A program made the position numbers and the translations under genes. Source: Saccharibacillus sp. CPCC 101409 (lineage in GTDB: Bacteria; Bacillota; Bacilli; Paenibacillales; Paenibacillaceae). From it: a DNA stretch of 64,000 nucleotides. Below are positions 18,835-27,382 of the stretch, piece after piece; position 1 is the first letter of the stretch; each line of letters starts with the position of its first letter. The stretch lies in contig NZ_JAULSA010000007.1 in NCBI RefSeq assembly GCF_030518235.1, positions 62,001-126,000 on the forward strand, given 5' to 3'. Under the pieces are notes generated by a model, which was given only the letters and a program-made list of their open reading frames with translations, made no database searches and was not told where the DNA came from.

Positions 18835-19461
18835 TTACTCGATCCGGTCGGTAAACAGAATCCGCTCGACCGGATGCCGGACGGTGCGATGGCCTGCGCG
18901 GATTCTTTTTCCGATCGCGATCAGCATAATATCCATGTAACGGTCCGGAAGTTTGAGGATCGAACGGAGCCGACGGGAATCGTAGCCGGACATGGTAAGC
19001 GCGTCGTAACCGGCTTCGGCCGCGAGCAGCAGCAGCGACATCGAAGCCAGGGCGGCGTCCCGCGTCAGCTCGATGCCCAGTTCCGCGCGCGATTTGCCGC
19101 CGTAATAGCCGAGTGCCGCATGTTCCAGCATCTGCCGGGTACCCTCGTCAAAGCAGCCCTTCGCGGCTCCTTCCGCCTGGATGCGCCGGATATTGTCCGC
19201 TTCGAAAGCCCGGTAGTCGCCGAGCACGAGCAGCAGCGCGGACGCTTCGGTGACCGGTTTTTGCATCGCGGCGGCCGGCAGCAGTTCTTCGCGCAGCTTC
19301 CGGTCCCGGATATGCAGATACCGCACGGCCTGGATATTGTTGCCGTTGGGCGAACGGCTCGCGCCGTCGATCCAGGAGTTCAGCAGCCCGGGATCGAGGT
19401 CGTGAGCCGGATCGAAGTAACGGACGGATCGTCTTTTTGCCAAAAGTTCTTGTACATTCAT
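18835..19461 (-). CDS. Nitroreductase family protein
   Basis: FMN-dependent nitroreductase-fold enzyme of 208 residues. It opens with MNVQELLAKRRSVRYF, the usual FMN-binding start, followed by SRSPNGNNIQAVRYL and a dimer-interface helix in the DAALASMSLLLLAAEAGYD segment. ATG 19461 has GGAGG about 12 nt upstream. It is divergent from the HxlR-type regulator at 19653; this pairing with a palindromic operator between the genes is common for HxlR-controlled redox enzymes, so HxlR control is inferred. Confidence 0.9.
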   Translation of the reverse strand: MNVQELLAKRRSVRYFDPAHDLDPGLLNSWIDGASRSPNGNNIQAVRYLHIRDRKLREELLPAAAMQKPVTEASALLLVLGDYRAFEADNIRRIQAEGAAKGCFDEGTRQMLEHAALGYYGGKSRAELGIELTRDAALASMSLLLLAAEAGYDALTMSGYDSRRLRSILKLPDRYMDIMLIAIGKRIRAGHRTVRHPVERILFTDRIE

Positions 19462-19576
19462 CGTTGATCGTGCCTCCTATAATCGTCTTAGCGGCTTGTC
19501 TCGACTCGAGACCAGCCTGTAGGGCGTCGCATTCCCGATTATAGGGCAGGGAGGCCGAGGCGAAAATAACGCACAA

Positions 19577-19597
19577 TAAAGTGGCTCGGCCACTTTA
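19577..19597. promoter_or_regulatory. Palindromic operator, probably for the HxlR regulator
   Basis: TAAAGTGGC-TCG-GCCACTTTA is a perfect 9-bp inverted repeat with a 3-nt spacer in the divergent gap between the nitroreductase gene and hxlR. Position and symmetry suit a dimeric winged-helix regulator. Binding by the neighbouring HxlR is inferred. Confidence 0.65.
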
Positions 19598-19652
19598 AAG
19601 TATCTATTAAAGGGAGCTATCGGAAATAGGTACGGAAAAGGAGGAGAAGCCG

Positions 19653-20043
19653 ATGGGCGTTCCCAATACCGGCATCAATATTTTTATGAACACCGTGGGC
19701 GGGAAATGGAAAGGCTTGATCCTGTTTCACCTCAGCCGCGGCTCCGTGCGCACCAAAGATTTCTACACGCTGATTCCCGGGCTTACCCAGAAAGTGCTGA
19801 CCGATCAGCTGAAGCAGCTTGAAAAAGACGGACTGGTCGTGCGCGAGCTGTTTGCCGAAGTGCCGCCGAGGGTGGAGTACAGCCTGAGCGAGCTGGGCGG
19901 GACGTTTGTGCCCGTGCTGAACGCGATGTGCGAGTGGGGGTTCGTACGCCGACGCCCAGGGAATCGAGAGCGAACGCGCGCGCTGCTGCGAGGCGTCAGG
20001 GTCGGACACGGCACCGGCCGCGGTGCGCGAAACCGAAGCTTGA
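19653..20043 (+). pseudogene. HxlR family transcriptional regulator, frameshifted
   Basis: The first 96 codons encode a clear HxlR winged-helix: MNTVGGKWKGLILFHL, then LTQKVLTDQLKQLEKDGLV, the wing VPPRVEYSLSELG, and NAMCEWG. The frame then turns to Arg-rich nonsense and runs on into the kinase downstream. Removing one G from the G5 tract at 19936-19940 restores a natural ending (EWGSYADAQGIESERA) that stops at TGA 20043. The gene is therefore either broken or carries a homopolymer sequencing error. ATG 19653 follows AAGGAGGAG. Confidence 0.8.
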
Positions 20044-20150
20044 ACCGGACCCGCGCGGCGCGCGCGAGCACGACCGGACCGGCGGCCGGGGAATTCGTTC
20101 GTTCGGCCGCGCCGCCGGCGAGAACAACGCGAAAGGACGTGGAAACGCGA

Positions 20151-21107
20151 ATGTTGGAATCCGTTAAACGGTTTATCCGCGCCTGGCGCGATTATCCGCT
20201 GCGGCCGGGCGAGACGATCGGCGGACGCTACGAGATCGCCGAGTGGCTCGGCATGGGCAGCTACGGCTTGAGCTACCGCTGCACAGACCGGCAGACCGGC
20301 CGCGAAGCGGCGCTCAAGCAGGCCAAGCCGAGCCGCCGGCGGACGGCCGGGGCGCTGCTGCGCCGGGAACGGGATGCGCTGCTGGCGATGGACCATCCGT
20401 TTATCCCGCGCTGCCGGGACTTTTTCGGCGACCGGCGCAGCGAGTGGCTGGCCGCCGATTATGTGCGCGGACGGACGCTGGAAGACCTGATTTTCGAGGA
20501 AGGGCGGGTGTTCGGCGAAGACGACTGCCTGGCGTGGGCGCTGGAGCTGTTGGACCGGGTCGACCATGTGCACGAGCGGGGCTACGTCCATCTGGATATC
20601 CGCATCCCGAACGTGATGATGGACGACGACGGTCTGCACCTGATCGACTTCGGGCTGGCGCGGCGCATCGGCGAGCACGAGGCGCTTGCGCCGGACGGCG
20701 CTCCGCTGCCAGGCCGCATGCCGGCCGAGATTGCGTCCGATCTGGAAGATGCCGGGCATCTGCTGCTGTATATGCTGTATTCCGGGTACGCCCCGCAGGG
20801 CGGGGAAGCGGGCGGGAGCGACAAAGCGGGCGGCGCGCCGGAAGCGCAGGGGAAAAGCGCCGAAGCCGCCGAAATCGGGGCCGAAGGCGAAAGCCCGGTT
20901 GAAGCCGCCGCGCATGAGAGCGAACTCTCCTGGGAAGAAGAACTGACGCTGTCCGGGCCGACCGCCGCGCTGCTGCGCCGGCTGCTGCGGCTGGACAAGC
21001 CTTTTACCGACGCGAAGGAAGCGGCCGAAGCGATTCGCGGCAGCCTGGAGCGATTGCGGCGGGAGGAGCGCGAAGCGCAGCAAAAAAGCCGTTCCCAAAG
21101 TCTGTGA
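20151..21107 (+). CDS. Serine/threonine protein kinase-like protein
   Basis: Single-domain cytosolic kinase of about 318 residues with no membrane segment or PASTA repeats, resembling the small YrzF/YbdM-type kinases. Visible kinase elements: Gly-rich loop LGMGSYGLSY, the AALKQAK lysine, catalytic loop HERGYVHLDIRIPN (Asp in HLD instead of HRD), and metal-binding IDFGLARR. The C-lobe is interrupted by a Gly/Ala/Glu-rich insertion of about 50 residues (near 205-255). The frame is continuous with the upstream HxlR gene only because of that gene's frameshift; ATG 20151, just before the domain, is the likely start. The ribosome site is modest (AAAGGA, 13 nt away). Confidence 0.8.
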   Translation: MLESVKRFIRAWRDYPLRPGETIGGRYEIAEWLGMGSYGLSYRCTDRQTGREAALKQAKPSRRRTAGALLRRERDALLAMDHPFIPRCRDFFGDRRSEWLAADYVRGRTLEDLIFEEGRVFGEDDCLAWALELLDRVDHVHERGYVHLDIRIPNVMMDDDGLHLIDFGLARRIGEHEALAPDGAPLPGRMPAEIASDLEDAGHLLLYMLYSGYAPQGGEAGGSDKAGGAPEAQGKSAEAAEIGAEGESPVEAAAHESELSWEEELTLSGPTAALLRRLLRLDKPFTDAKEAAEAIRGSLERLRREEREAQQKSRSQSL

Positions 21108-21127
21108 AGACGAGGGGAACGGCCTTT
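21082..21127. terminator. Bidirectional terminator overlapping the kinase stop
   Basis: AAAAAAGCCGTTCCC pairs with GGGAACGGCCTTTT. The stem includes the kinase stop codon region and also faces the small minus-strand gene at 21161. Confidence 0.8.
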
Positions 21128-21160
21128 TGCGCGTGCCGGCCTGCGGGCTGCGCATATCCG

Positions 21161-21346
21161 TCAACTGGAGCTGCGGGATTTGTTCTTGTAGTACGAGTGT
21201 CCGTAGCGTCCCTGTCCGCCGTGCCGGTAATCGGAAGACGAGGAGCGCGAATATTTGGGCCGTTTGCTGCCGGACCCTCGCCTGGAATTGGAATGGGAAG
21301 AGTAGCCGGCGGAATGCGCGATCTTGTCGACGATTTTCTTGAACAT
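21161..21346 (-). CDS. Small basic Ser/Arg/Gly/Tyr-rich protein (61 aa)
   Basis: Unrecognised. ATG 21346 follows AAGGAGG with 8-nt spacing, and the gene ends at a shared terminator. The product starts MFKKIVDKIAHSAG, a short amphipathic helix. It then becomes a low-complexity tail of Ser, Arg, Lys, Gly and Tyr (SRRGSGSKRPKYSRSSSS), strongly positive and probably disordered. That composition could suit nucleic-acid or spore-core binding, but no function is claimed. Confidence 0.6.
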   Translation of the reverse strand: MFKKIVDKIAHSAGYSSHSNSRRGSGSKRPKYSRSSSSDYRHGGQGRYGHSYYKNKSRSSS

Positions 21347-21486
21347 GATAACAGCCTCCTTGTGATTGGGTTTGTCCGTAATACGAACGGGACGCGCGGC
21401 GGTTTCGGCGAATATTTCGCGCTGCCCGCTGCGGCCGTCCATACGGAAAGTTACCCGCTCCGCGCGAGTCGGAACATTAGAATCTC

Positions 21487-21533
21487 ATGAGAAAAAGACG
21501 CTTTGCCGAACTTTGCCGGCGGGAAGGCGTCTT
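21487..21533 (-). terminator. Terminator after the TatD-family gene
   Basis: On the minus strand AAGACGCCTTCCCGCC..GGCAAAGCGTCTT, followed by TTTCTC. It lies about 125 bp past the stop at 21657. Confidence 0.65.
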
Positions 21534-21656
21534 CAGGGATTTGTTCGGTTTGGGAAAAGGGGCGGGAACGCGCAAGCGGCGGCGGCCCTCGGCCGGGAAG
21601 TTTGCGCGGGAGCCGGGCCGAATCTCCGTCCGCCGCGCCCGGCGTTCTTCGATCCG

Positions 21657-22574
21657 TCAGCCGTAGAAACGCCGGGCGTTGGCGAGCAGTATCGCGCGCG
21701 CTTCGTCTTCGCCCAGCCCGCGCAGCCGGGCCCACTCCCGGCACACGTCCGCCGTCATGGACGGATGCGTCGGCCGCTCCGCGAACGGCCCTTCGAACGG
21801 CCAGGGGCCGTCCGTTTCGCTCATGACGAGCGATTCCGGGTAGCGCAGGGCGAGTTCGCGGATCTCGTCCTCGTACAGCAGATCCGGTGTGAACGAAATA
21901 TAATATCCGTTCCCGATCATCCGCTCCGCCGCAGCCGCGGAGCCCTTGAACCAGTGAAAATGCGCCCGCGCGACTCCATACCGCTCCAGCAGGCCGCACG
22001 CGGTCTCGGCATCCTCGTATACCGCATGCAGCACGATCGGCAGCCCGTGCCGCGCGGCAAACTGCACAAAACGCTCCAGCAGGCGCACATACCCTGCCTC
22101 GTCCAGCGCTTCGCCGCGCTCCGCCGCCTCCAGCCTGCTGTAATACGGCAGGCCGACCTCGCCCACCGCCGCCATGCGCGGCCGGGGCGAACCGCCGCTC
22201 GCCGCGTCGGCTGCGCCGGCCGCGCCCGGCGGAATGCCCGCCCGCGTGCCCTCGGGCGGCTCTGGGCCGTCGGCCTTCATTCCGGCCGACGTCTCCACGG
22301 CCCCGGCCCGCGCCTCCATCCAGGCGAACAGCGCTTCCTCCGCCTCGGAATCCGGCAGAGGCTGCTCGGGGTGAAACCCGTAAGCCGGGCGCACCAGGCC
22401 CGGATACTGCCGCGCCAGCCGCTCGATCCGGCGGGCGGACTCCAGATCCATCGAGACGGCGACGACGAACTCGCCGTCTTCTTCCCGAAACTCCCGCAGC
22501 ATCCGCGCCGCTTCCTCCGGCGGATATTTGTCCAGATGAATATGCGTGTCGGCCAGTTTAAGATTGGCGCGCAT
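21657..22574 (-). CDS. TatD family metal-dependent hydrolase
   Basis: Predicted divalent-metal phosphoesterase/deoxyribonuclease with a TIM-barrel amidohydrolase fold, 305 residues. Metal ligands are visible in order: DTHIH at the start, GEVGL (Glu), PIVLHA (His), HFHWF (His) and SETDGPWPF (Asp). ATG 22574 is 8 nt behind GGAGG, whereas an ATG two codons earlier is too close to it. A Gly/Ala/Pro-rich insertion of about 40 residues (near 93-133) sits between the second and third conserved blocks and looks disordered; the family normally lacks it. The gene is monocistronic. Confidence 0.88.
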   Translation of the reverse strand: MRANLKLADTHIHLDKYPPEEAARMLREFREEDGEFVVAVSMDLESARRIERLARQYPGLVRPAYGFHPEQPLPDSEAEEALFAWMEARAGAVETSAGMKADGPEPPEGTRAGIPPGAAGAADAASGGSPRPRMAAVGEVGLPYYSRLEAAERGEALDEAGYVRLLERFVQFAARHGLPIVLHAVYEDAETACGLLERYGVARAHFHWFKGSAAAAERMIGNGYYISFTPDLLYEDEIRELALRYPESLVMSETDGPWPFEGPFAERPTHPSMTADVCREWARLRGLGEDEARAILLANARRFYG

Positions 22575-23593
22575 GAGCATTCCTCCTTCCCGGCGCTTCC
22601 TGCCGGTTCAAGTGTGTCCAAACCAATTGAACCGCCTCCTTGCGACGCTTGATGGCGATTCCGTCATTCAAGATTGTCGGGGCGGTTTCGTAGGTCAGCA
22701 GAGATTGTTGTCGGTAGAGCAGTATTTATCGAAAAAATCCAGGCCATTCCTTCGAATGCTGCTCCTGTGATCACATTTTGGCGCCAAAACCGATAAAAAC
22801 GAAGATTTACCTATAAAGTGTGTTCCAACCGTCAACATTTTGCCGCCGAGCTTCTTTTTTTGCCGGAAATATTGCTCTTACTCGCACATTTTTGGCAGGA
22901 CTCAGAATGAGGCTTGCACAGCATAGATGTAGAAGAAGAGCAGCGAGCAGTCCTGAGCATCGCTCATTTTTGTGCGGAGTGTTTTCATGCAAATTCCGAA
23001 TTGAATCTTTCGCCGCGGAAGGATGCGAGGCCGGTTCTGCCCAAGCCCCGCTATTTGGAGTGGATGCTGACAGGGCAATTACCTGTTCGCGCGCAGCTAC
23101 GTTGCACTTTCTGCAACGTAAAGCCCCAAATCGCCCCTATCCCCGGAGTTACATTGCATTTTATGCAACGTAAAGTCGAAAAACAGGCGCCAAAAGCAAA
23201 AAAATAGGTTTTACATTGCATTTTGTGCAACGTAGGCCTGGTAAATGCTCCAAACAAGCATTTTTCATTGCAAAAAATGCAACGTAGCCGCTCCGAATGA
23301 CCGATCCGCGGTCCAAAATGCTGCTTACAGCCGATTAACCGGGCTCCGGCAGCAGTCTGGTTGGGCATCCGCGCTCCAGCGGCGCGCAGCCGCCGCATGT
23401 GCGCTCGTCCTGCCCGGATGCAGCGGCATCCGCTCTCCGGCATTCATGCTCCAGCCTCCACGTGCCAGCGTGCGCCCTGCCCCGCGCCTTTACCCGCGCG
23501 CCAGGGCACTCGTCCTATCCGCGTGCGTCCTGGCCTACGCCCCGGCCCGCGCCTTTACCCCCGCGCCTTGGTGGCCTACGCCCTATCCGCCCC
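22575..23593. other. Intergenic region without a convincing gene
   Basis: About 1 kb between the tatD-like and thiZ-like genes. Short open frames on both strands lack ribosome sites and recognisable sequence. It holds the family C repeat at 23098-23286. A GC-rich stretch at 23480-23590 contains two copies of a CCCGCGCCTTTACCC-type motif about 63 bp apart, just past the thiZ stop. No clear terminator for the thiamine operon was found here. Confidence 0.6.
23098..23286. repeat. Four-unit intergenic repeat element, family C, copy 1
   Basis: Four 23-nt palindromes of the form TACGTTGCA..TGCAACGTA lie at 23098-23120, 23150-23172, 23212-23234 and 23264-23286, with start spacings of 52, 62 and 52 bp. 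The units differ in the centre but keep GCA/TGC pairing. The same family recurs at 56358-56546. Confidence 0.85.
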
Positions 23594-24667
23594 TTACCTG
23601 CGCGATCCCGCTGCGCTGTCCGCGGCGCGCGCCCGGCGCTGCTCCTCTTTCATCAGTCCGGTCAGCTCGCGGCGCAGCGCGAGAAATTCGGCCGATTCCG
23701 CGATTTCCTCGCGGCGGGGCCGGGGGAAGGGGACCTCGATCCGCCGCAGCACGGCGGAAGGGCGGCCGGACAGGACGTACACCGTATCGGACAGAAGCAG
23801 CGCTTCTTCGATATGGTGCGTGACGAACAGGACGGAGCGGCGCGTCTCCTCCCAGATATCCAGCAGCCAGCTCTGCATCTCGCTGCGGGTAAAAGCGTCC
23901 AGCGCGCTGAACGGCTCGTCCAGGCACATCAGCTCCTGCGGGCTGAGCAGCGCGCGCACGAACGCCGCGCGCTGCTGCATGCCGCCCGACAGCATGTGCG
24001 GGTAAGCCCGCTCGAAGCCGCCCAGCCCGGCTCGCTCCATCCAGCGCCGCGCTTCGTCCAGCGCTTCGCGGCGCGGCGAGCCGCCGACCTCGCGGTCCAG
24101 CACGACGTTGTCTTCGATCGTGCGCCAAGGGAACAGCGCCGGCTGCTGCGGCATATACCCGATGTGGCCGCGCTCGCCGTTGATGACGCGGCCGTCCAGG
24201 GTGATTTGCCCCGAATCGGGCTGCAGCAGCCCGCCGATCAGGTGAAACAGCGTGCTCTTGCCCGAGCCCGACGGGCCGATCAGGCTGACGAATTCGCCTT
24301 CCCGCACCTGGAGCGAGACGCCGCCGATCACCGGCAGCGGCCGCTTCCGGCCGCCGAACGATTTATGCACGCCGGTCAGCTCCAGCTTCACGGGAGCGCC
24401 GCTTCCGCCGGCTTGTTCCAGCCGGCCGCTCGCGTGCGCCGCACCGGCTTCGCGCGGCGCCGTCTGCCCCCGCCGCCCGGGGGTCTCCGCTTTGCCGGCG
24501 CCGTATGTAGAGCGCTCTTGCGCGGGGGCTTCCGCTCCGGCGCCGCTGTACGCGGCGCTCCTTTGCGCCGTCTGCCCCTTCTGCCCGGCTTCGTCCGCGC
24601 CGCTTCCGCCGACCGTCCCCGATCCCGCTGCCCGCCGTTCTTTTTCCCGTTCGTTCTCCGTATTCAT
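23594..24667 (-). CDS. thiZ: ABC transporter ATPase for thiamine precursor uptake (ThiZ-like)
   Basis: Cytosolic ATPase of 357 residues, nitrate/sulfonate/taurine-type. The ATPase domain starts at residue 93 with ELTGVHKSFGG; Walker A is [10 protein letters not shown]-loop MPQQPALFPW, signature LSGGMQQRAAF, Walker B LMCLDEPFSALD, and the switch His is in FVTHHIEEAL. ATG 24667 overlaps the permease stop (ATGA) and follows GGAGGGG. The first 92 residues are a Gly/Ala/Glu-rich low-complexity leader absent from typical members. Substrate assignment (hydroxymethylpyrimidine) comes from the riboswitch and the ThiY-like binding protein in the same operon. Confidence 0.88.
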   Translation of the reverse strand: MNTENEREKERRAAGSGTVGGSGADEAGQKGQTAQRSAAYSGAGAEAPAQERSTYGAGKAETPGRRGQTAPREAGAAHASGRLEQAGGSGAPVKLELTGVHKSFGGRKRPLPVIGGVSLQVREGEFVSLIGPSGSGKSTLFHLIGGLLQPDSGQITLDGRVINGERGHIGYMPQQPALFPWRTIEDNVVLDREVGGSPRREALDEARRWMERAGLGGFERAYPHMLSGGMQQRAAFVRALLSPQELMCLDEPFSALDAFTRSEMQSWLLDIWEETRRSVLFVTHHIEEALLLSDTVYVLSGRPSAVLRRIEVPFPRPRREEIAESAEFLALRRELTGLMKEEQRRARAADSAAGSRR

Positions 24668-25467
24668 CTTCGTTCCCCTCCTTCCCGAACTTCCCCGCTT
24701 CGCCGTCCGCCGCGCACCGCCAGTTTCTCGATCAGCGTGACCAGCAGGAACAGCAGCAGGCTGAGCGCGACGACGATGACGATCGCGGCGAAGATGCGGT
24801 CGGTGCGAAACGCCGATTTTTGCAGAATCATATAATAGCCGATGCCTTTCTGCGCGCCGATCCACTCCGCGATCACCGCGCCCATCACGCTGTACGTCGC
24901 GGCAATGCGCAGGCCCGAGAACAGCGAAGGCAGAGCGTGCGGAAACTCCAGCTTGCGGAAGATCTGCATCCGGTTCGCCCCGATCATGCGCATATAATTC
25001 AGCATCGTGCGGTCGGTCTGCGCGAAGCCGTCCATCGCCGACACGGCGACGGGGAAGAAGCAGACGAGCGTAATCACGATGATCTTGGGCAGCAGGCCGA
25101 AGCCGAACCAGATCATCAGCAGCGGAGCGAGCGCGATCGTCGGCACGTTCTGGCTCAGGATCAGCAGCGGATACAGAGCCGATTTGAGCAGAGGGACCAG
25201 ATGCAGCGCGCACGCGACGATCAAGCCGACCGCCGAGCCGATGACGAAACCGAGCAGCGTCAGCCGGAGCGTGGACAGCGTGTGCATCCAGAGCGAACCC
25301 GCGCTGCGCGAAGCTTCCTGCGCGATAGCCGACGGCGGCGGCAGAATCCATGCTTCGACATGAAAGTATCGCACCGCCGCCTCCCACGTCCCTACAAACA
25401 AGAGGACCGCCACAAAGGGCGGCCATGCGGAGCGAAACCACTGCCGTAACGTTAAGCGCAGGCTCAT
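24664..25467 (-). CDS. thiX: ABC transporter permease for thiamine precursor uptake (ThiX-like)
   Basis: Inner-membrane permease of 267 residues with six predicted helices of the BPD_transp_1 type. The early segment AWILPPPSAI is typical of the SsuC/TauC/ThiX group, and the EAA loop reads MRMIGANRMQIFRKLEFPHALP. The start overlaps the previous gene by 4 bp (ATGA) and its own stop overlaps the ATPase start, so the operon is translationally coupled. It moves the substrate presented by the lipoprotein encoded at 25802. Confidence 0.92.
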   Translation of the reverse strand: MSLRLTLRQWFRSAWPPFVAVLLFVGTWEAAVRYFHVEAWILPPPSAIAQEASRSAGSLWMHTLSTLRLTLLGFVIGSAVGLIVACALHLVPLLKSALYPLLILSQNVPTIALAPLLMIWFGFGLLPKIIVITLVCFFPVAVSAMDGFAQTDRTMLNYMRMIGANRMQIFRKLEFPHALPSLFSGLRIAATYSVMGAVIAEWIGAQKGIGYYMILQKSAFRTDRIFAAIVIVVALSLLLFLLVTLIEKLAVRGGRRSGEVREGGERR

Positions 25468-25763
25468 GGACGGTATTTGGCGGTCAGACGCTCCATGCTG
25501 ATGCCGTCCGGGCTCGGGTAATGCGCGATCTTGATCTGCGAAATCACGCTCGGCGCGCCGGCTTCGGTCAGCGCTTCGTGCATCTGCCGCACGATCTCCA
25601 GCAGTTCGGGCAGCTCGCCTTCGAGCGTCGTTTCCAGCGCGTGCACCTCGTGTTTGACGCCGGAGCGCTGGATCACTTCGATCGCTTTATCCACGTAAGG
25701 AATGGAATCTTCGCCGTTCGGCGTTTTGGGGATCACCTGAATGCTGAGCAGGGTCGTAGCCAT
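25464..25763 (-). CDS. MTH1187/YkoF-type thiamine-binding domain protein
   Basis: A 99-residue single-domain protein of the MTH1187 (UPF0045)/YkoF family, a ferredoxin-like fold known to bind thiamine or related pyrimidines. The N-terminus MATTLLSIQVIPKTP, the central HALETTLEGE strand and the ISQIKIAHYP strand match the family pattern. The ribosome site is AAAGGATG. It sits between the lipoprotein gene and the permease inside the TPP-controlled operon, which supports a role as cytosolic carrier or sensor of the imported compound. Confidence 0.85.
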   Translation of the reverse strand: MATTLLSIQVIPKTPNGEDSIPYVDKAIEVIQRSGVKHEVHALETTLEGELPELLEIVRQMHEALTEAGAPSVISQIKIAHYPSPDGISMERLTAKYRP

Positions 25764-25801
25764 GATGAATCATCCTTTCTTTTTCGCAAAATGAAGTGAA
25801 C

Positions 25802-26875
25802 TTACTTGGCGTCGGCCGCCGGCAGATAATCGTTCGTGAACGCCTTGGCCGGATCGAAGTCGCCTTCGAGCAGCTGCTGCGAACTCATCCACTCGCCGTA
25901 GTTCTTCCACACTTCCGGCTTCTGCCAGCCCCACTGGGCCGCGTCGTCTTGATATTTCGGGCTGAGCCATTTCTGGCTGGCTTTGACCAGTTCGGGATCG
26001 AGGTCCGGCACCGCTTTGATCAGGATATCGGCGGCTTCTTCCGGATGGTCGATCGCGTATTCGTAACCTTCGGCCGTCGCTTTCATAAACGCTTTGACCA
26101 GCTCCGGATCGTCCGCGATCTGCTTCTCGTTCGTGGCGATGACCGGCGTGTAGTAGTCGAGGCTGTCGGAGTAATCTTTGACGTACAGCATATCGATTGG
26201 TTCATTGCGCAGCTCCGCTTCGATCCCCGTCCACGCGTAGAAGATCCAGGCAAAGTCGATATCGCGTTTGACCGCGGTGAAGAAGTCGGCGTCGCCCATA
26301 TTGATAAACTCCACTTTGCCCACGTCCGCGCCTTCCCGGTCCATAATCGACTTCATGACCGCTTCTTCGACCGGGGAACCCCAGCCGCCGTAGCGCTTGC
26401 CTTCGAAGTCTTTGGGCGATTCGATATTCCGGTCCGCCGGAGCGGCGAAGCCCGACGTGTTATGCTGGATCACCGCCGCGATCGATACGAGCGGAACGTT
26501 CTGCGCCCGCGCCTGGGTGATGCTTTCCTGGTAGCTGACGCCGAACGGCACTTCGCCGGAGGCGACCATCTGGTCGGCGCCGCCCGCGCCCGGCTGGAGA
26601 ATCTGCACGTTCAGCCCTTCTTCTTTATAAAAGCCTTGATCCACCGCGGCATACAGGCCGGTGTGGTTCGTATTCGGCGTCCAGTCGAGCACGACGCTCA
26701 CATCGCGCAGCTGCTGCGTTTCGCCGCCGGTTTCGGCCGAATCGCCCGTTTCCGCGTTTGAGCCGCCGTTTGAGCCGCCGCCCGAGCAGGCGGTCAGCGC
26801 CAGCAGCAGCGCGGCCGCCGGAGCGAGCAGGCGGAGCGGTTTAATCGTTTTGCCGGTGCGTGTCCATAATTTCAT
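25802..26875 (-). CDS. thiY: ThiY-like substrate-binding lipoprotein (NMT1/THI5 family)
   Basis: Extracytoplasmic binding protein for hydroxymethylpyrimidine or its formylamino precursor, 357 residues. The signal peptide ends in the lipobox LALTAC, then a Gly/Ser/Glu linker. The NMT1 hallmark DWTPNTNHTGLYAAVDQGFY follows near residue 64, and later the Gly-rich QPGAGGADQMVASGEV. The first gene after a TPP riboswitch, which fits import of a thiamine building block. In the window the permease, ATPase and YkoF-like genes follow in the same direction. Confidence 0.92.
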   Translation of the reverse strand: MKLWTRTGKTIKPLRLLAPAAALLLALTACSGGGSNGGSNAETGDSAETGGETQQLRDVSVVLDWTPNTNHTGLYAAVDQGFYKEEGLNVQILQPGAGGADQMVASGEVPFGVSYQESITQARAQNVPLVSIAAVIQHNTSGFAAPADRNIESPKDFEGKRYGGWGSPVEEAVMKSIMDREGADVGKVEFINMGDADFFTAVKRDIDFAWIFYAWTGIEAELRNEPIDMLYVKDYSDSLDYYTPVIATNEKQIADDPELVKAFMKATAEGYEYAIDHPEEAADILIKAVPDLDPELVKASQKWLSPKYQDDAAQWGWQKPEVWKNYGEWMSSQQLLEGDFDPAKAFTNDYLPAADAK

Positions 26876-27016
26876 TGCGGTTTCAATCCCCTTTGTTTGC
26901 GTTTCCTGAGCGAGACAAGCTGCCGGAAACGCTTCTATATTAGTTATGGTTAGTTATGCGAAGCGTCCGCCCGTCCGTTCATGCCGCCCATCTGTCCATG
27001 CCCGCCGAAACGCACG

Positions 27017-27043
27017 AAAAAAGCGTCCCGGATTCCGGGACGC
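27017..27043 (-). terminator. Riboswitch-controlled terminator upstream of thiY
   Basis: GCGTCCCGG/CCGGGACGC hairpin followed by TTTTTT on the minus strand, between the TPP aptamer and thiY. It is the likely expression platform for ligand-induced termination. Confidence 0.85.
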
Positions 27044-27106
27044 GTCACGTCGATGATATGGGCGGCGCGGCTGTTCCTTTTACGGAAAAAGCGGTCGTCG
27101 CTCTAA

Positions 27107-27199
27107 CGTTCCTACGCTGGCATTACCCAGATCAGGTATAAGGGTCAGTATCTTGCGGGATACAATCTCAGCCGGCCATTATCCGGCACCCCCCGGGGT
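27107..27199 (-). ncRNA. TPP riboswitch (THI element)
   Basis: On the minus strand the aptamer core is complete: GGGGTGCCGG, CTGAGA, then ACCCTTATACCTGATCTGG, and GGTAATGCCAGCGTAGGAA. These are the conserved pyrimidine- and pyrophosphate-sensing helices. It precedes the thiY operon with a terminator in between, so high thiamine pyrophosphate should shut off uptake genes. Confidence 0.97.
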
Positions 27200-27227
27200 T
27201 ATGAAGTTTTCGAGCTGCTTCGGTGTC

Positions 27228-27256
27228 ATTATAGTCCTTAAAGCGCGCACTGTCCA
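27228..27256 (-). promoter_or_regulatory. Promoter of the TPP-controlled operon
   Basis: Minus-strand TGGACA (27251-27256), a 17-nt spacer and a perfect TATAAT (27228-27233), about 28 nt before the aptamer. Confidence 0.8.
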
Positions 27257-27382
27257 GCATGAAGCCGCGCCGCCGAAGCGGTACGGTTCACTTTCCTCTA
27301 TTCGGGTACTTACTATTATGCACCATGAACCAGAAACGCCGCTGCATCCAACTTATCTTACTTATTAGGAGGCTTTTCGAAC

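Noticed and set aside
22807-23207. Short frames on both strands in the 22.6-23.6 kb gap
   Set aside because: No ribosome sites; parts run through the family C palindromes.
23098-23286. Regularly spaced palindromes as a CRISPR array
   Set aside because: Only four units, with alternating spacing (52/62/52), imperfect units and no cas genes; the same geometry recurs with unrelated sequences.
23594-25441. A 615-codon minus-strand frame joining the ThiZ ATPase to upstream sequence
   Set aside because: The upstream part is an out-of-frame shadow of the permease; the ATPase has its own ATG 24667 with ribosome site and ATGA overlap.
27290-27330. Possible sigma-B promoter (GTTCAC-N12-GGGTAC) before the PNPOx-like gene
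   Set aside because: The match is weak, and Paenibacillaceae usually lack sigma-B.
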